DNA from: SIG452 sp045540295
GTDB lineage: Bacteria > Bacillota > Clostridia > UMGS1840
Direction: 5' to 3'
Assembly (NCBI GenBank): GCA_045540295.1
Contig: JAZQGY010000038.1
Span: 1-35,268 of the forward strand
DNA: 35,268 nucleotides
Made by a program: the position numbers and the translations under genes. Positions 6,581-14,443 of this stretch are shown one piece after another; position 1 is the first letter of the stretch; every line of letters starts with the position of its first letter. Below the pieces are notes generated by a model. The model was not told the DNA's origin, ran no database searches, and saw only the letters and a program-made list of their open reading frames with translations.

Positions 6581-7929
6581 TTTGTTTCCCCCTTTTTCTT
6601 CTGATTTTTTTCTAAGGTGGTCAGTTCCTTTTTGGCATCAAAAATCAAGGTGTAATTTACCAGAAGGTATACCACTTCACAGTCTGTTTTCAAAAATTCG
6701 GAGGCTAAAGCAACAGGATTTTCGTGTACCTTCACATCCTCCACATCGGCGTAGAACCAGCGAAGTGCCATGTCCTGACACCGTTTGCCTGCGGCACCGT
6801 GCGCCACGCAGTCGGAGAGCAATTCAAAATCCACGTCATAAAGCCAGGAAATGTCGATGCCGTCAGAGGGCATATCGTTGATGCCAATCACCACCGCTTT
6901 TTGGCGGGGGTCATTTTTCAAGGTGGCAATCGCCTGATTAAAGCCGGCAGGATTTTTTGCCAGGTTTAAAATCACAGGTTTTTCCAAGGAGAATTCTTCC
7001 ATACGGGCAGTCTGAGTTTCGTAATCGGCAAACGCACCGGTATAATTGGAAATGGGAAGCTTCAGCGTTTCTGCCACAGAAATTGCCGCCAGCACATTGT
7101 ATAAATTATAGAACCCAAGCAAGGGAGTTTTCACTTCTTGCTTTTCGTTTAACAGGAAAGACAGGGTGGGATTTAACGTCACATTGGTTGCTCCGAAATC
7201 GGGCGTAGGACGCTTGTAGTCACAGCCTGTGCAGAAAAAGTCACCCAGTTGATTGTAGTGATAAAAGTTGTATGATAACTCACTGTTGCAGAACAGGCAA
7301 GTTCTGCCTTCTTTGGTTTCGGTTTTCGGCTGATTGGTTTCTTGTGAAACTCCGAAAATCACGGTGGGATTATTGACGCTTCTGGTAAAGGAAGCACACA
7401 TGGGGTCATCCCCGTTTAAAACCAGAGTAGCTTCGGGGGCTTTTTTTACAGCAATTTTCAGTTGTTCCAGCGTTTCGGTAATTTCACCGTAGCGGTCCAT
7501 TTGGTCACGGAACAGGTTGGTGATTACAATTACGTGGGGAGTCAGATGGTCAAACACAATTTTTGCGCTGGCTTCGTCAATTTCCAGCACTGCATAATCA
7601 GCTTTTAGGGAGCCGAAAATTCCGGCAGAGCTGATGAATGCAGTTGCCACACCGTCAAACATATTGGCACCCACTAAGTTGCAAACAGTGGCACGCCCCG
7701 TTTCTGCAATCAGCAGGTTAATCATATTGTTGGTTGTAGTTTTGCCGTTGGTTCCTAATACACAGATAATTTTTTCTTTGATTTTGGGTGCAAGCAGTCT
7801 GAGAGCATCGGGACAGATTTTTAAGGCATACCGTCCCGGTGCGGAAGAGCTTTTGGTACCCATCAGCTTTCCAACCATAATCAGAAACTTGCAAACCATT
7901 ACGGCAATTGCCAGACGCAGTCGTTTCAT
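6577..7929 (-). CDS. murT: MurT, Mur ligase subunit of lipid II isoglutaminyl synthase
   Basis: A 450-residue Mur-ligase-like ATPase. The P-loop GTNGKTTT is at residues 59-66. A four-cysteine zinc ribbon (C211, C214, C233, C236) is inserted in the central domain, as in other MurT proteins, and a C-terminal DUF1727 domain carries NDMPSDGIDISWLYDVDFE. The Asp of DGID (residue 359) probably corresponds to the MurT aspartate that completes the GatD catalytic triad. MurT activates the D-Glu alpha-carboxylate of lipid II with ATP and accepts ammonia. It starts at an ATG with GAGGA eight bases upstream, 30 bp after the RNase J stop. MurT looks intact while its GatD partner lacks the nucleophile. Confidence 0.93.
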   Translation of the reverse strand: MKRLRLAIAVMVCKFLIMVGKLMGTKSSSAPGRYALKICPDALRLLAPKIKEKIICVLGTNGKTTTNNMINLLIAETGRATVCNLVGANMFDGVATAFISSAGIFGSLKADYAVLEIDEASAKIVFDHLTPHVIVITNLFRDQMDRYGEITETLEQLKIAVKKAPEATLVLNGDDPMCASFTRSVNNPTVIFGVSQETNQPKTETKEGRTCLFCNSELSYNFYHYNQLGDFFCTGCDYKRPTPDFGATNVTLNPTLSFLLNEKQEVKTPLLGFYNLYNVLAAISVAETLKLPISNYTGAFADYETQTARMEEFSLEKPVILNLAKNPAGFNQAIATLKNDPRQKAVVIGINDMPSDGIDISWLYDVDFELLSDCVAHGAAGKRCQDMALRWFYADVEDVKVHENPVALASEFLKTDCEVVYLLVNYTLIFDAKKELTTLEKNQKKKGETK

Positions 7930-7959
7930 AAGATAATCCTCGTTGTTTGTTTTTTAAAT

Positions 7960-9627
7960 TTACACTTCCATGATAATGGGAAGAATCATGGGAGAACGTT
8001 TCGTTTTTTTGGATAAATACATACTCACCTGGGAGCGCATTTCGTTCTTTAGGGTTGCCCAGTCGGTCACTTTTCGTAAAATCAGACCTTCTAAAGCTTC
8101 TTTTGCCACCTGGCGGGTTTCTTCCATTAAGTCTTCGCTGTCTCTCATATACACAAAGCCGCGGGAGATAATGTCGGGACCGGAGAGAATCTGACCGGTT
8201 TCGGAAGATAATGACACTACAATTACGATTAACCCGTCCTGAGACAAATGCTTTCTGTCACGAAGGACAATGTTACCCACATCGCCTACGGATAACCCTG
8301 CCACATACACTTTTCCTGCAGGAACGCTTCCGGCGGGTTTCACCTGACTTTTCGTCACCTGCAGTACATTGCCAAGCTGTTGCACAAAAATGCGGTCTTC
8401 GGGAATACCCACTTCCATAGCCAGATTTTTATGGTGGATTAGGTGTTTATATTCCCCGTGAACAGGCATAAAGAATTTAGGCTTGGTTAAGGCTAAAATC
8501 AGCTTTAATTCTTCCTGGCAGGCGTGACCGGAAACATGCACATCTGCTAAGTTATCATATACCACCGAGGAGCCGCGCTTAAACAGTTCGTTGACTACGG
8601 TGGAGACCAGTTTTTCATTTCCCGGGATGGGGTTTGCACTTAATACCACCAAATCGTTTGCGGTGATTTCCACCTTTCGGTGAGCAGAGAACGCCATCCG
8701 GTGCAGTCCGCTCATGGGTTCTCCTTGACTACCGGTCGTAATAATGGTTAAATGCTCGTTATTATAATTTTTGATGTTATCAATATCAATCAGAGTCCCC
8801 TTGGGAATTTTCATATAACCCAGCTCCTGGGCAACCTGCACCACATTTTCCATACTTCTGCCCGATACTGCGACCTTACGGTTATAGCGGACGGAAGCAT
8901 CAATAATCTGCTGCACACGATGCACATTGGATGCAAAGGTAGCGATGATGATTCTCTTTTTGGGATTGGTGATGAAAATATCGTTCAAGGCTTTTCCCAC
9001 CGAGCGTTCGCTCTGGGTATAGCCATGTCGTTCTGCATTGGTGGACTCAGATAACAGCAGGGTAACTCCCTGTTTTCCAAGTTCTCCAAACCGAGCCAAA
9101 TCAATCATATTGCCCGTAACGGGAGTGGTGTCAATTTTAAAGTCACCGGTATGCAGAATGATGCCTTCGGGCGTATGCACTGCAATGGCAACCGAATCTG
9201 CAATGGAGTGATTGGTATGGATAAATTCAACGGTGATGTCACCAAATTTTAAGGTATCTCCGGCAGAAACCTGATTTAGGGCAACCTTGGAGAGGAGGTT
9301 ATGTTCTTTTAATTTAAATTTAACAAGTCCTATCGTCAGCTTGGTACCAAACACGGGGATGGAACAGTCCTTCATCAGATAGGGAATTCCGCCGATATGG
9401 TCTTCGTGACCGTGGGTTAATACCAATGCTTTGAATTTGTTCTGGTTTTTGATGATATATGAATAATCGGGGATGACTAAGTCTACTCCCAACATATTCT
9501 CATCGGGAAAAGCAATCCCGCAATCAATTAAAATGCCAATATCTCCGTACTCGATGGCAGTCAGGTTTTTTCCGATCTCGTGCAGACCGCCTAAGGGGAT
9601 TACTTTCAGTATTTTCTTTTTTGCCAC
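7960..9627 (-). CDS. rnj: Ribonuclease J
   Basis: A 555-residue metallo-beta-lactamase/beta-CASP ribonuclease that matures and degrades RNA from 5' ends and internally. The zinc motif THGHEDHIGG, the TGDFKID motif, the beta-CASP ATFASNVHRVQQ segment, GSQGEPMSGL and the HVSGHA motif are all present, followed by the C-terminal domain. The start is a GTG at 9627: AGGAGG lies seven bases upstream, and the product then opens with AKKKILKVIPLGGLHEIGKN as family members do. It is the first gene of the envelope operon, 30 bp before murT. Whether it is RNase J1 or J2 cannot be decided from one copy. Confidence 0.95.
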   Translation of the reverse strand: MAKKKILKVIPLGGLHEIGKNLTAIEYGDIGILIDCGIAFPDENMLGVDLVIPDYSYIIKNQNKFKALVLTHGHEDHIGGIPYLMKDCSIPVFGTKLTIGLVKFKLKEHNLLSKVALNQVSAGDTLKFGDITVEFIHTNHSIADSVAIAVHTPEGIILHTGDFKIDTTPVTGNMIDLARFGELGKQGVTLLLSESTNAERHGYTQSERSVGKALNDIFITNPKKRIIIATFASNVHRVQQIIDASVRYNRKVAVSGRSMENVVQVAQELGYMKIPKGTLIDIDNIKNYNNEHLTIITTGSQGEPMSGLHRMAFSAHRKVEITANDLVVLSANPIPGNEKLVSTVVNELFKRGSSVVYDNLADVHVSGHACQEELKLILALTKPKFFMPVHGEYKHLIHHKNLAMEVGIPEDRIFVQQLGNVLQVTKSQVKPAGSVPAGKVYVAGLSVGDVGNIVLRDRKHLSQDGLIVIVVSLSSETGQILSGPDIISRGFVYMRDSEDLMEETRQVAKEALEGLILRKVTDWATLKNEMRSQVSMYLSKKTKRSPMILPIIMEV

Positions 9628-9720
9628 TAATAAGCCTCCTATTTTTGCTAAGGCACTCAAATGCTGTCTCTAAGATAGATAAGAATGCCAAAAAATTCCG
9701 TACATAATAATCGTCATTAT

Positions 9721-9749
9721 AGTATAACATAAATTTTTTATTCTGTCAA
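9721..9749 (-). promoter_or_regulatory. Strong promoter of the rnj-murT-gatD operon
   Basis: On the minus strand a perfect TTGACA (9749-9744) is followed after 17 bp by TATACT (9726-9721). The leader to the rnj GTG is about 85-90 nt. No separate promoter is evident within the tightly spaced downstream genes to 1937, so this probably drives the whole operon. Confidence 0.8.
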
Positions 9750-9828
9750 TTATATAATGGTATTATTTCTATCCCTTTTGGGAAATAATCAAAAACAGAA
9801 AAAAAGTTGATTTTTTCTCCAAAAACTC

Positions 9829-9858
9829 TTTACAAAAGGCAGGGAAGTGTGTTATGTT
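9829..9858 (+). promoter_or_regulatory. Probable promoter of nfnAB
   Basis: TTTACA (9829-9834), an 18-bp spacer and TATGTT (9853-9858) precede an approximately 100-nt leader to nfnA. It is a weaker match than the divergent rnj promoter. The rest of the 9628-9962 interval is A/T-rich and holds no gene that I can support. Confidence 0.45.
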
Positions 9859-9962
9859 AATCTTAATTGAAATTTAATTTGTGTATACAGAATGAAAATA
9901 GTATAGTTAATCCATATGAAAAAGGTGCTTTTGCCTTTATCATAGGAAAGTGAGGTTTTAGG

Positions 9963-10802
9963 ATGTTTCAGATTGTGAAACGGGAAGAGCTCAATCCCAC
10001 CGTTACCAGAATTTCGGTAGAGGCTCCCCGTATTGCCAAAAAAGCGTTACCCGGTCAGTTTGTTATGCTTCGGGTGGATGAAGATGGGGAACGAATCCCC
10101 CTAACTGTTGCCGATACCGACAAAGAAGCAGGCACTGTTACCGTCATTTTTCAGGTGGTGGGAGAAGCCACGGAATCGTTAAACCATATTCCCGAAGGTG
10201 GATGTCTGCATGATTTTGTGGGGCCTTTGGGTGTTCCCTCTAAAATTGACGGATTAAAGAAGGTAGCTGTTGTGGGCGGAGGCGTTGGCTGCGCCATTGC
10301 TTATCCTATTGCCAAGGCATTGCATCAACAGGGCACCGAAGTACACTCCATTGTGGGTTTTCGGAATCGTGACTTGGTGATTTTAGAAGAAGAATTTCAA
10401 AACGTCAGCGATCGGTTGGTTATTATGAGTGATGACGGCTCTTACGGCGAAAAAGGCCTTGTAACCGATGCCTTAAAGGCACTGATTGAGAGCGGCGAAC
10501 AGTATGATGAGGTGATTGCTATCGGTCCGCTGGTAATGATGAAATTTGTGGCAAAACTGACCAAGGAATACGGCGTAAAAACCACCGTCAGCATGAATCC
10601 CGTGATGATTGACGGAACGGGAATGTGCGGCGGTTGCCGGTTAACGGTTGGTGGCGAAACCAAGTTTGCCTGTGTGGACGGTCCCGATTTCGACGGTCAT
10701 CTGGTAGATTTTGACGAGGCGATTCAACGTTCCAGGATGTATCACGGGTTTGAACGTCACCGTCACGAAGAAAGCTGCAATCTCTTCCGGGGGGTGAAAT
10801 AA
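9963..10802 (+). CDS. nfnA: NfnA-type FAD/NAD-binding subunit (ferredoxin:NADP oxidoreductase alpha)
   Basis: A 279-residue ferredoxin-reductase-like protein: FAD-binding barrel (PGQFVMLRVDEDGERIPLTVAD), NAD domain with VAVVGGGVGCAIAYPIAKAL near residue 101, and a C-terminal [2Fe-2S] site around DGTGMCGGCRLTVGG and FACVDGP. In strict anaerobes NfnA pairs with the NfnB flavoprotein to form an electron-bifurcating NADH-dependent reduced ferredoxin:NADP oxidoreductase; homologs are also annotated as sulfide dehydrogenase or dihydroorotate dehydrogenase electron-transfer subunits. Its partner follows after one base, which supports the Nfn reading. Start ATG with GAGG upstream. Confidence 0.87.
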   Translation: MFQIVKREELNPTVTRISVEAPRIAKKALPGQFVMLRVDEDGERIPLTVADTDKEAGTVTVIFQVVGEATESLNHIPEGGCLHDFVGPLGVPSKIDGLKKVAVVGGGVGCAIAYPIAKALHQQGTEVHSIVGFRNRDLVILEEEFQNVSDRLVIMSDDGSYGEKGLVTDALKALIESGEQYDEVIAIGPLVMMKFVAKLTKEYGVKTTVSMNPVMIDGTGMCGGCRLTVGGETKFACVDGPDFDGHLVDFDEAIQRSRMYHGFERHRHEESCNLFRGVK

Positions 10803-10803
10803 G

Positions 10804-12189
10804 ATGCCTAATATGTCTTTAAAGAAAAATCCCATGCCTCATCAGGAGGCAGATATCCGTAATAAAAACTTCTCCGAGGTTGCTTTGGGTTACACGCCTG
10901 AACAGGCGGTAGACGAGGCAGAGCGTTGCCTTGGATGTAAGCATAAACCTTGTGTGGGCGGATGCCCCGTTGCTATTGATATTCCTGCCTTTATCGGAAA
11001 AATCAAAGAAAAGGATTTTGAAGGAGCTTATCAAATTTTGAATAAATCCACATCCTTGCCTGCAGTTTGCGGACGTGTGTGCCCCCAAGAAGTGCAGTGC
11101 GAAGCAAAATGTGTTCGTGGCATTAAGGGGGAACCTGTTGCCATTGGCAGACTGGAACGTTTTGTTGCCGATTGGCACAGGGAACATAGCCAGGAAGAAC
11201 ACGTTGATTCCAAACAAAACGGGAAACGGGTTGCTGTTATCGGTTCCGGTCCTGCAGGGTTGACCTGTGCCGGAGATTTAGCCAAAGAAGGCTACGATGT
11301 TACCGTTTTTGAAGCCCTTCATGTGGCAGGCGGGGTATTGGTATACGGTATTCCCGAATTCCGTTTGCCAAAAGCGATTGTGCAAGCGGAGATTGAAAAA
11401 TTAAAGCAAATTGGTGTGAAAATTGAAACCAATGTGGTAGTTGGCAAAACCGTAGCAGTAGACGAACTGTTTGAAGAAGGGTTCGACGCTGTGTTCATCG
11501 GCTCGGGAGCAGGCTTGCCCCGATTTATGAAAATTCCGGGGGAAAACCTAAACGGAGTGTATTCTGCCAACGAGTTTTTAACCCGTGTGAATTTGATGAA
11601 AGCCTATCGTGATAATGCGAAAACTCCTGTTTTGCATGCGAAAAGTGTGGCGGTGGTTGGCGGTGGCAATGTTGCTATGGATGCTGCCCGCTGTGCGAAA
11701 CGGTTAGGTGCGGAAAAGGTGTATGTGGTGTACCGCCGTTCTTTAGAGGAAATGCCCGCCAGAAAAGAAGAAGTGGAACACGCTATGGAAGAAGGCATCC
11801 AATTCAACGTGCTTTGTAATCCTAAAGAAATTTTAGGAGACGAAAACAAATTCGTTTCGGGTATCCGCTGTGTGGAAATGGAATTAGGCGAGCCTGACGA
11901 ATCCGGCAGACGCCGTCCTATAGAAAAAGCAGACAGCGATTTTGTGCTTCCCGTGGATGCAGTGATTATGTCTATCGGAACTTCTCCCAATCCGCTGATT
12001 AAGAGTACTACCGAAGGATTGCAAACCAATGCACACGGCTGTATCGTTACCAACGAAGGAGGCAAAACCTCTCGGGAGGGAGTGTATGCAGGCGGTGATG
12101 CGGTAACCGGTGCCGCAACGGTAATTCTTGCTATGGGAGCAGGAAAAACTGCAGCAAAATCCATTATGGAATATTTGGAAAATCAATAA
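10804..12189 (+). CDS. nfnB: NfnB / GltD-like glutamate synthase small-subunit-type flavoprotein
   Basis: A 461-residue iron-sulfur flavoprotein. The N-terminal cysteine set (CLGCKHKPCVGGCP and CGRVCPQEVQCEAKCVRG) binds two [4Fe-4S] clusters. A first Rossmann motif VIGSGPAGLTCAGDLAKEG (near residue 146) binds FAD, a second VVGGGNVAMDAARCAKRLG (near 287) binds NADPH, and GVYAGGDAVTGAATVILAMG closes the FAD site. This architecture is shared by the GltD small subunit of glutamate synthase and NfnB. Because no GltB large subunit is present and nfnA lies directly upstream, NfnB is more likely. A GGGGGGTG ribosome binding site overlaps the end of nfnA. It ends at the terminator at 12191-12218. Confidence 0.87.
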   Translation: MPNMSLKKNPMPHQEADIRNKNFSEVALGYTPEQAVDEAERCLGCKHKPCVGGCPVAIDIPAFIGKIKEKDFEGAYQILNKSTSLPAVCGRVCPQEVQCEAKCVRGIKGEPVAIGRLERFVADWHREHSQEEHVDSKQNGKRVAVIGSGPAGLTCAGDLAKEGYDVTVFEALHVAGGVLVYGIPEFRLPKAIVQAEIEKLKQIGVKIETNVVVGKTVAVDELFEEGFDAVFIGSGAGLPRFMKIPGENLNGVYSANEFLTRVNLMKAYRDNAKTPVLHAKSVAVVGGGNVAMDAARCAKRLGAEKVYVVYRRSLEEMPARKEEVEHAMEEGIQFNVLCNPKEILGDENKFVSGIRCVEMELGEPDESGRRRPIEKADSDFVLPVDAVIMSIGTSPNPLIKSTTEGLQTNAHGCIVTNEGGKTSREGVYAGGDAVTGAATVILAMGAGKTAAKSIMEYLENQ

Positions 12190-12190
12190 T

Positions 12191-12218
12191 AAAAAGCACC
12201 CAATTTTGGGTGCTTTTT
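12191..12218. terminator. Bidirectional terminator between nfnB and patatin gene
   Basis: Perfect 11-bp arms AAAAAGCACCC (12191-12201) and GGGTGCTTTTT (12208-12218) with a six-base loop. T-runs on both strands let it serve the convergent nfnB and patatin genes. Confidence 0.85.
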
Positions 12219-12219
12219 A

Positions 12220-13323
12220 TTATTGAAACACGGAGAGGAAAATTCCTGCCGCTGTTTCTTTTGGATATTTTGCTTGAAATTCCAATACCCTGCAGGGTTT
12301 CTCCAAGAACAACTTTGCCAGAACAAACGGGGATGGGGATTTCAATGATTTGGGGCAGCTTTGTTTTCGCTTCATAGCTTTTAAGAAAGAATCTGCCGTA
12401 TATACGCAAAATGGACTGAGTTTTAACAGCTTCCCTGTGATTTCGGCAGCTTCTTTCAGAATTTCTATGGCAGAGCCGGTGGGAAGCAAAGCGTTTGCCT
12501 TTAAAAAACGGTGCCAATGGGAAAGCGCAATTTGTCTTCTTTTCAAAAGCTCCTCAAACGTATTGTTTTGAAAGGTAAAGACATCTCCCTCATATATGCC
12601 AAAGGCTTTTAAGGTATCCAGATATCCTAACCGGATATTTCGCCCTGTGTTTTCTTTGTGGAAAACCAGCCAGTTTCCCAAATCCCACTTAGGACAGACA
12701 GCAATCACTGATGAGTCTTTGGCAAACGGAGTTTTTTTTGGATTGTGCTGATCTAAGCTGACTGCAATCACCTGCGTTACGCCTTTGGATTTTGCCAAAC
12801 CGACAGGCAGATTGTCGCAGTAACCGCCGTCCATGTATTGTACCCCTGAAATGGTGTGGCATTTTGCGGCAGGAAAGCAGGCGGTGGTTGCCATCAGGTA
12901 GTCCGAAAGCATTCCTTTCGGCACATCTTCGGTAAAAACCTGATGGGAGGACAGGTCATCTCTTCGTGCCAACACCATCCCCAATGAAATCCGGGAGGCA
13001 CGGATTTTTTCTTCATTCAGATAGGTTTTGATGAGCGTTTCAAGCCCCCTGCGACAGGCTCCGCCATCTTTCAGAAATGCTTTGGCATACTCTAGAAAAT
13101 TCGGTTCCTTGGGAAAGTCGAACACGGAGGTTGTGTTTAAGTTTTCCCATAATTCTACTGCAGTATCATAGGAATCCTGCACCATCAGAGCACCGTTTAG
13201 AGCTCCCACCGAAGTGCCTGTAATTACATCGGGAGAGATGCCAAGCTTTTTGAGCGCTCTCCACACACCGATTTGATAGGAACCCCGAGAGCCTCCGCCT
13301 GCCAGAGCCAGTCCTGTTTTCAT
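12220..13323 (-). CDS. Patatin-like phospholipase
   Basis: A 367-residue patatin-family lipid acyl hydrolase. The oxyanion loop GGGSRGSYQIG is near residue 9, the nucleophile elbow GTSVG has Ser38, and the catalytic Asp is Asp165 in MDGGYCDNLPV, so the Ser-Asp dyad is complete. No signal peptide is visible, implying action on the cytoplasmic membrane face. The roughly 100-residue C-terminal extension after the hydrolase domain is unassigned. Substrate is unknown. AAGGAGG lies six bases before the ATG. It is a single-gene unit convergent with nfnAB and divergent from rsmA. Confidence 0.9.
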   Translation of the reverse strand: MKTGLALAGGGSRGSYQIGVWRALKKLGISPDVITGTSVGALNGALMVQDSYDTAVELWENLNTTSVFDFPKEPNFLEYAKAFLKDGGACRRGLETLIKTYLNEEKIRASRISLGMVLARRDDLSSHQVFTEDVPKGMLSDYLMATTACFPAAKCHTISGVQYMDGGYCDNLPVGLAKSKGVTQVIAVSLDQHNPKKTPFAKDSSVIAVCPKWDLGNWLVFHKENTGRNIRLGYLDTLKAFGIYEGDVFTFQNNTFEELLKRRQIALSHWHRFLKANALLPTGSAIEILKEAAEITGKLLKLSPFCVYTADSFLKAMKRKQSCPKSLKSPSPFVLAKLFLEKPCRVLEFQAKYPKETAAGIFLSVFQ

Positions 13324-13353
13324 CGTTTGCCTCCTTTTTGATGTCTTCTTTAC

Positions 13354-13359
13354 AGTATA
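13354..13359 (-). promoter_or_regulatory. Possible -10 element of the patatin gene
   Basis: TATACT on the minus strand about 30 bp before the gene. No good -35 hexamer is found at 16-18 bp, so the promoter is only suggested. Confidence 0.35.
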
Positions 13360-13401
13360 AACAGTTTTTTATAAAAAATACGAAAAAGATGCACCTAAGG
13401 T

Positions 13402-13430
13402 TTGACAGTTCCCCTCTTTTGTGATATGAT
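13402..13430 (+). promoter_or_regulatory. Promoter of rsmA
   Basis: TTGACA (13402-13407), 17 bp, TATGAT (13425-13430). The predicted transcript starts near 13437, which excludes the upstream GTG at 13437 as the rsmA start and favours the ATG at 13470. Confidence 0.75.
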
Positions 13431-13469
13431 AAATGTGTGAGAATTTGGAAAAAGGCAGGATCAAACAGT

Positions 13470-14273
13470 ATGGGAAAAATAGTGGCAAAAAAATCATTGG
13501 GACAAAACTTTTTGCAAGATGATTCCGTGATTGAAAATATCGTAACCCAATCGGGAGTAAACCGAGATACCGATGTTTTGGAAATCGGTCCGGGACTTGG
13601 TGCTGTTACCGATTTACTGGTGGAACGCTCAAGAAATGTAGTGGCGGTGGAAATTGATGACCGACTGTATCATAATTTGCTGAAGAAACACGGTCACCGT
13701 GATAATTTTACAATTTTGAACGCAGATATTTTAGAAACGGATTTAACCAAAATCGTGACCGACAATATGATTGTGGTGGCGAATTTACCCTATTATATTA
13801 CCACTCCTATTATTACCAAGCTGGTGGAAAATCCTTGTGGCTTAAAATCCTTAACGGTGATGGTGCAATTAGAGGTGGCAAAGCGAATTTGTGCAGACCA
13901 TACCCAAAAGGATTACGGAGCTATTTCTGTATTTTGTAACTATCATTGCGATACCGAGCTTTTGTTTACGGTTCCGCCGGAAGCCTTTGACCCTGTTCCC
14001 AAAGTGACCTCTGCTGTGATGAAGCTTACCTTTCGTGAGGAAAAGGCGGTCACGCCAAACAATGAAAAGCACTTCTTTTCCGTGGTGAAAGCTGCGTTTT
14101 CCAACCGCAGAAAAACCTTGGCAAACTGTTTGATGCAAAGTTTCTCATTATCCCGTGAGGCAGCGGTCGGATTCATCACTGCCTGCGGATTATCGGAAAC
14201 TGTGCGGGGAGAAAAGCTTTCTCTTTCCGATTTTGCAAGACTCAGCGACCTGATGGCAGAAGGGGACAGCTGA
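13470..14273 (+). CDS. rsmA: 16S rRNA (adenine1518/1519-N6,N6) dimethyltransferase
   Basis: A 267-residue RsmA/KsgA methyltransferase that dimethylates two adjacent adenines in helix 45 of 16S rRNA late in 30S assembly. The family opening KKSLGQNFLQDD, the SAM motif EIGPGLGAVTDLL, the VVAVEIDDRL acidic residue, the NLPYYITTPII catalytic motif, and the C-terminal AFSNRRKTLANCL are all seen. The ATG at 13470 is chosen because the promoter's transcription start falls at the more upstream in-frame GTG (13437); an AGGA lies about nine bases before it. Monocistronic by layout. Confidence 0.95.
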   Translation: MGKIVAKKSLGQNFLQDDSVIENIVTQSGVNRDTDVLEIGPGLGAVTDLLVERSRNVVAVEIDDRLYHNLLKKHGHRDNFTILNADILETDLTKIVTDNMIVVANLPYYITTPIITKLVENPCGLKSLTVMVQLEVAKRICADHTQKDYGAISVFCNYHCDTELLFTVPPEAFDPVPKVTSAVMKLTFREEKAVTPNNEKHFFSVVKAAFSNRRKTLANCLMQSFSLSREAAVGFITACGLSETVRGEKLSLSDFARLSDLMAEGDS

Positions 14274-14319
14274 CGGCGGAAAACTTCCTAAAAATTTCCA
14301 TATTTTTTTAAAAAAACAC

Positions 14320-14348
14320 TTGCAAAATAAGAAACGGTGTGCTATACT
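14320..14348 (+). promoter_or_regulatory. Promoter of pckG
   Basis: TTGCAA (14320-14325), 17-bp spacer, TATACT (14343-14348). The leader is about 90 nt and contains the inverted repeat at 14362-14394. Confidence 0.7.
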
Positions 14349-14361
14349 AATGATATAATGG

Positions 14362-14394
14362 CTGAGAATAGGATTTTGTTTGAAAAATTCTCAG
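14362..14394 (+). promoter_or_regulatory. Inverted repeat in the pckG leader
   Basis: Perfect 8-bp arms CTGAGAAT (14362-14369) and ATTCTCAG (14387-14394) with a 17-base centre, starting about 14 bp after the -10 box. It could be an operator near the transcription start or a leader stem-loop. No known riboswitch consensus is recognised. Confidence 0.4.
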
Positions 14395-14443
14395 AAAGAT
14401 TGTGTTAAAAATCTTATATATAAATGGAAAAGGAGTATTAGAA

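Noticed and set aside
11604..12164. 186-residue antisense open reading frame in nfnB
   Set aside because: It is a shadow of the well-conserved nfnB frame, with Ser/Thr/Pro-rich composition and no family motif.
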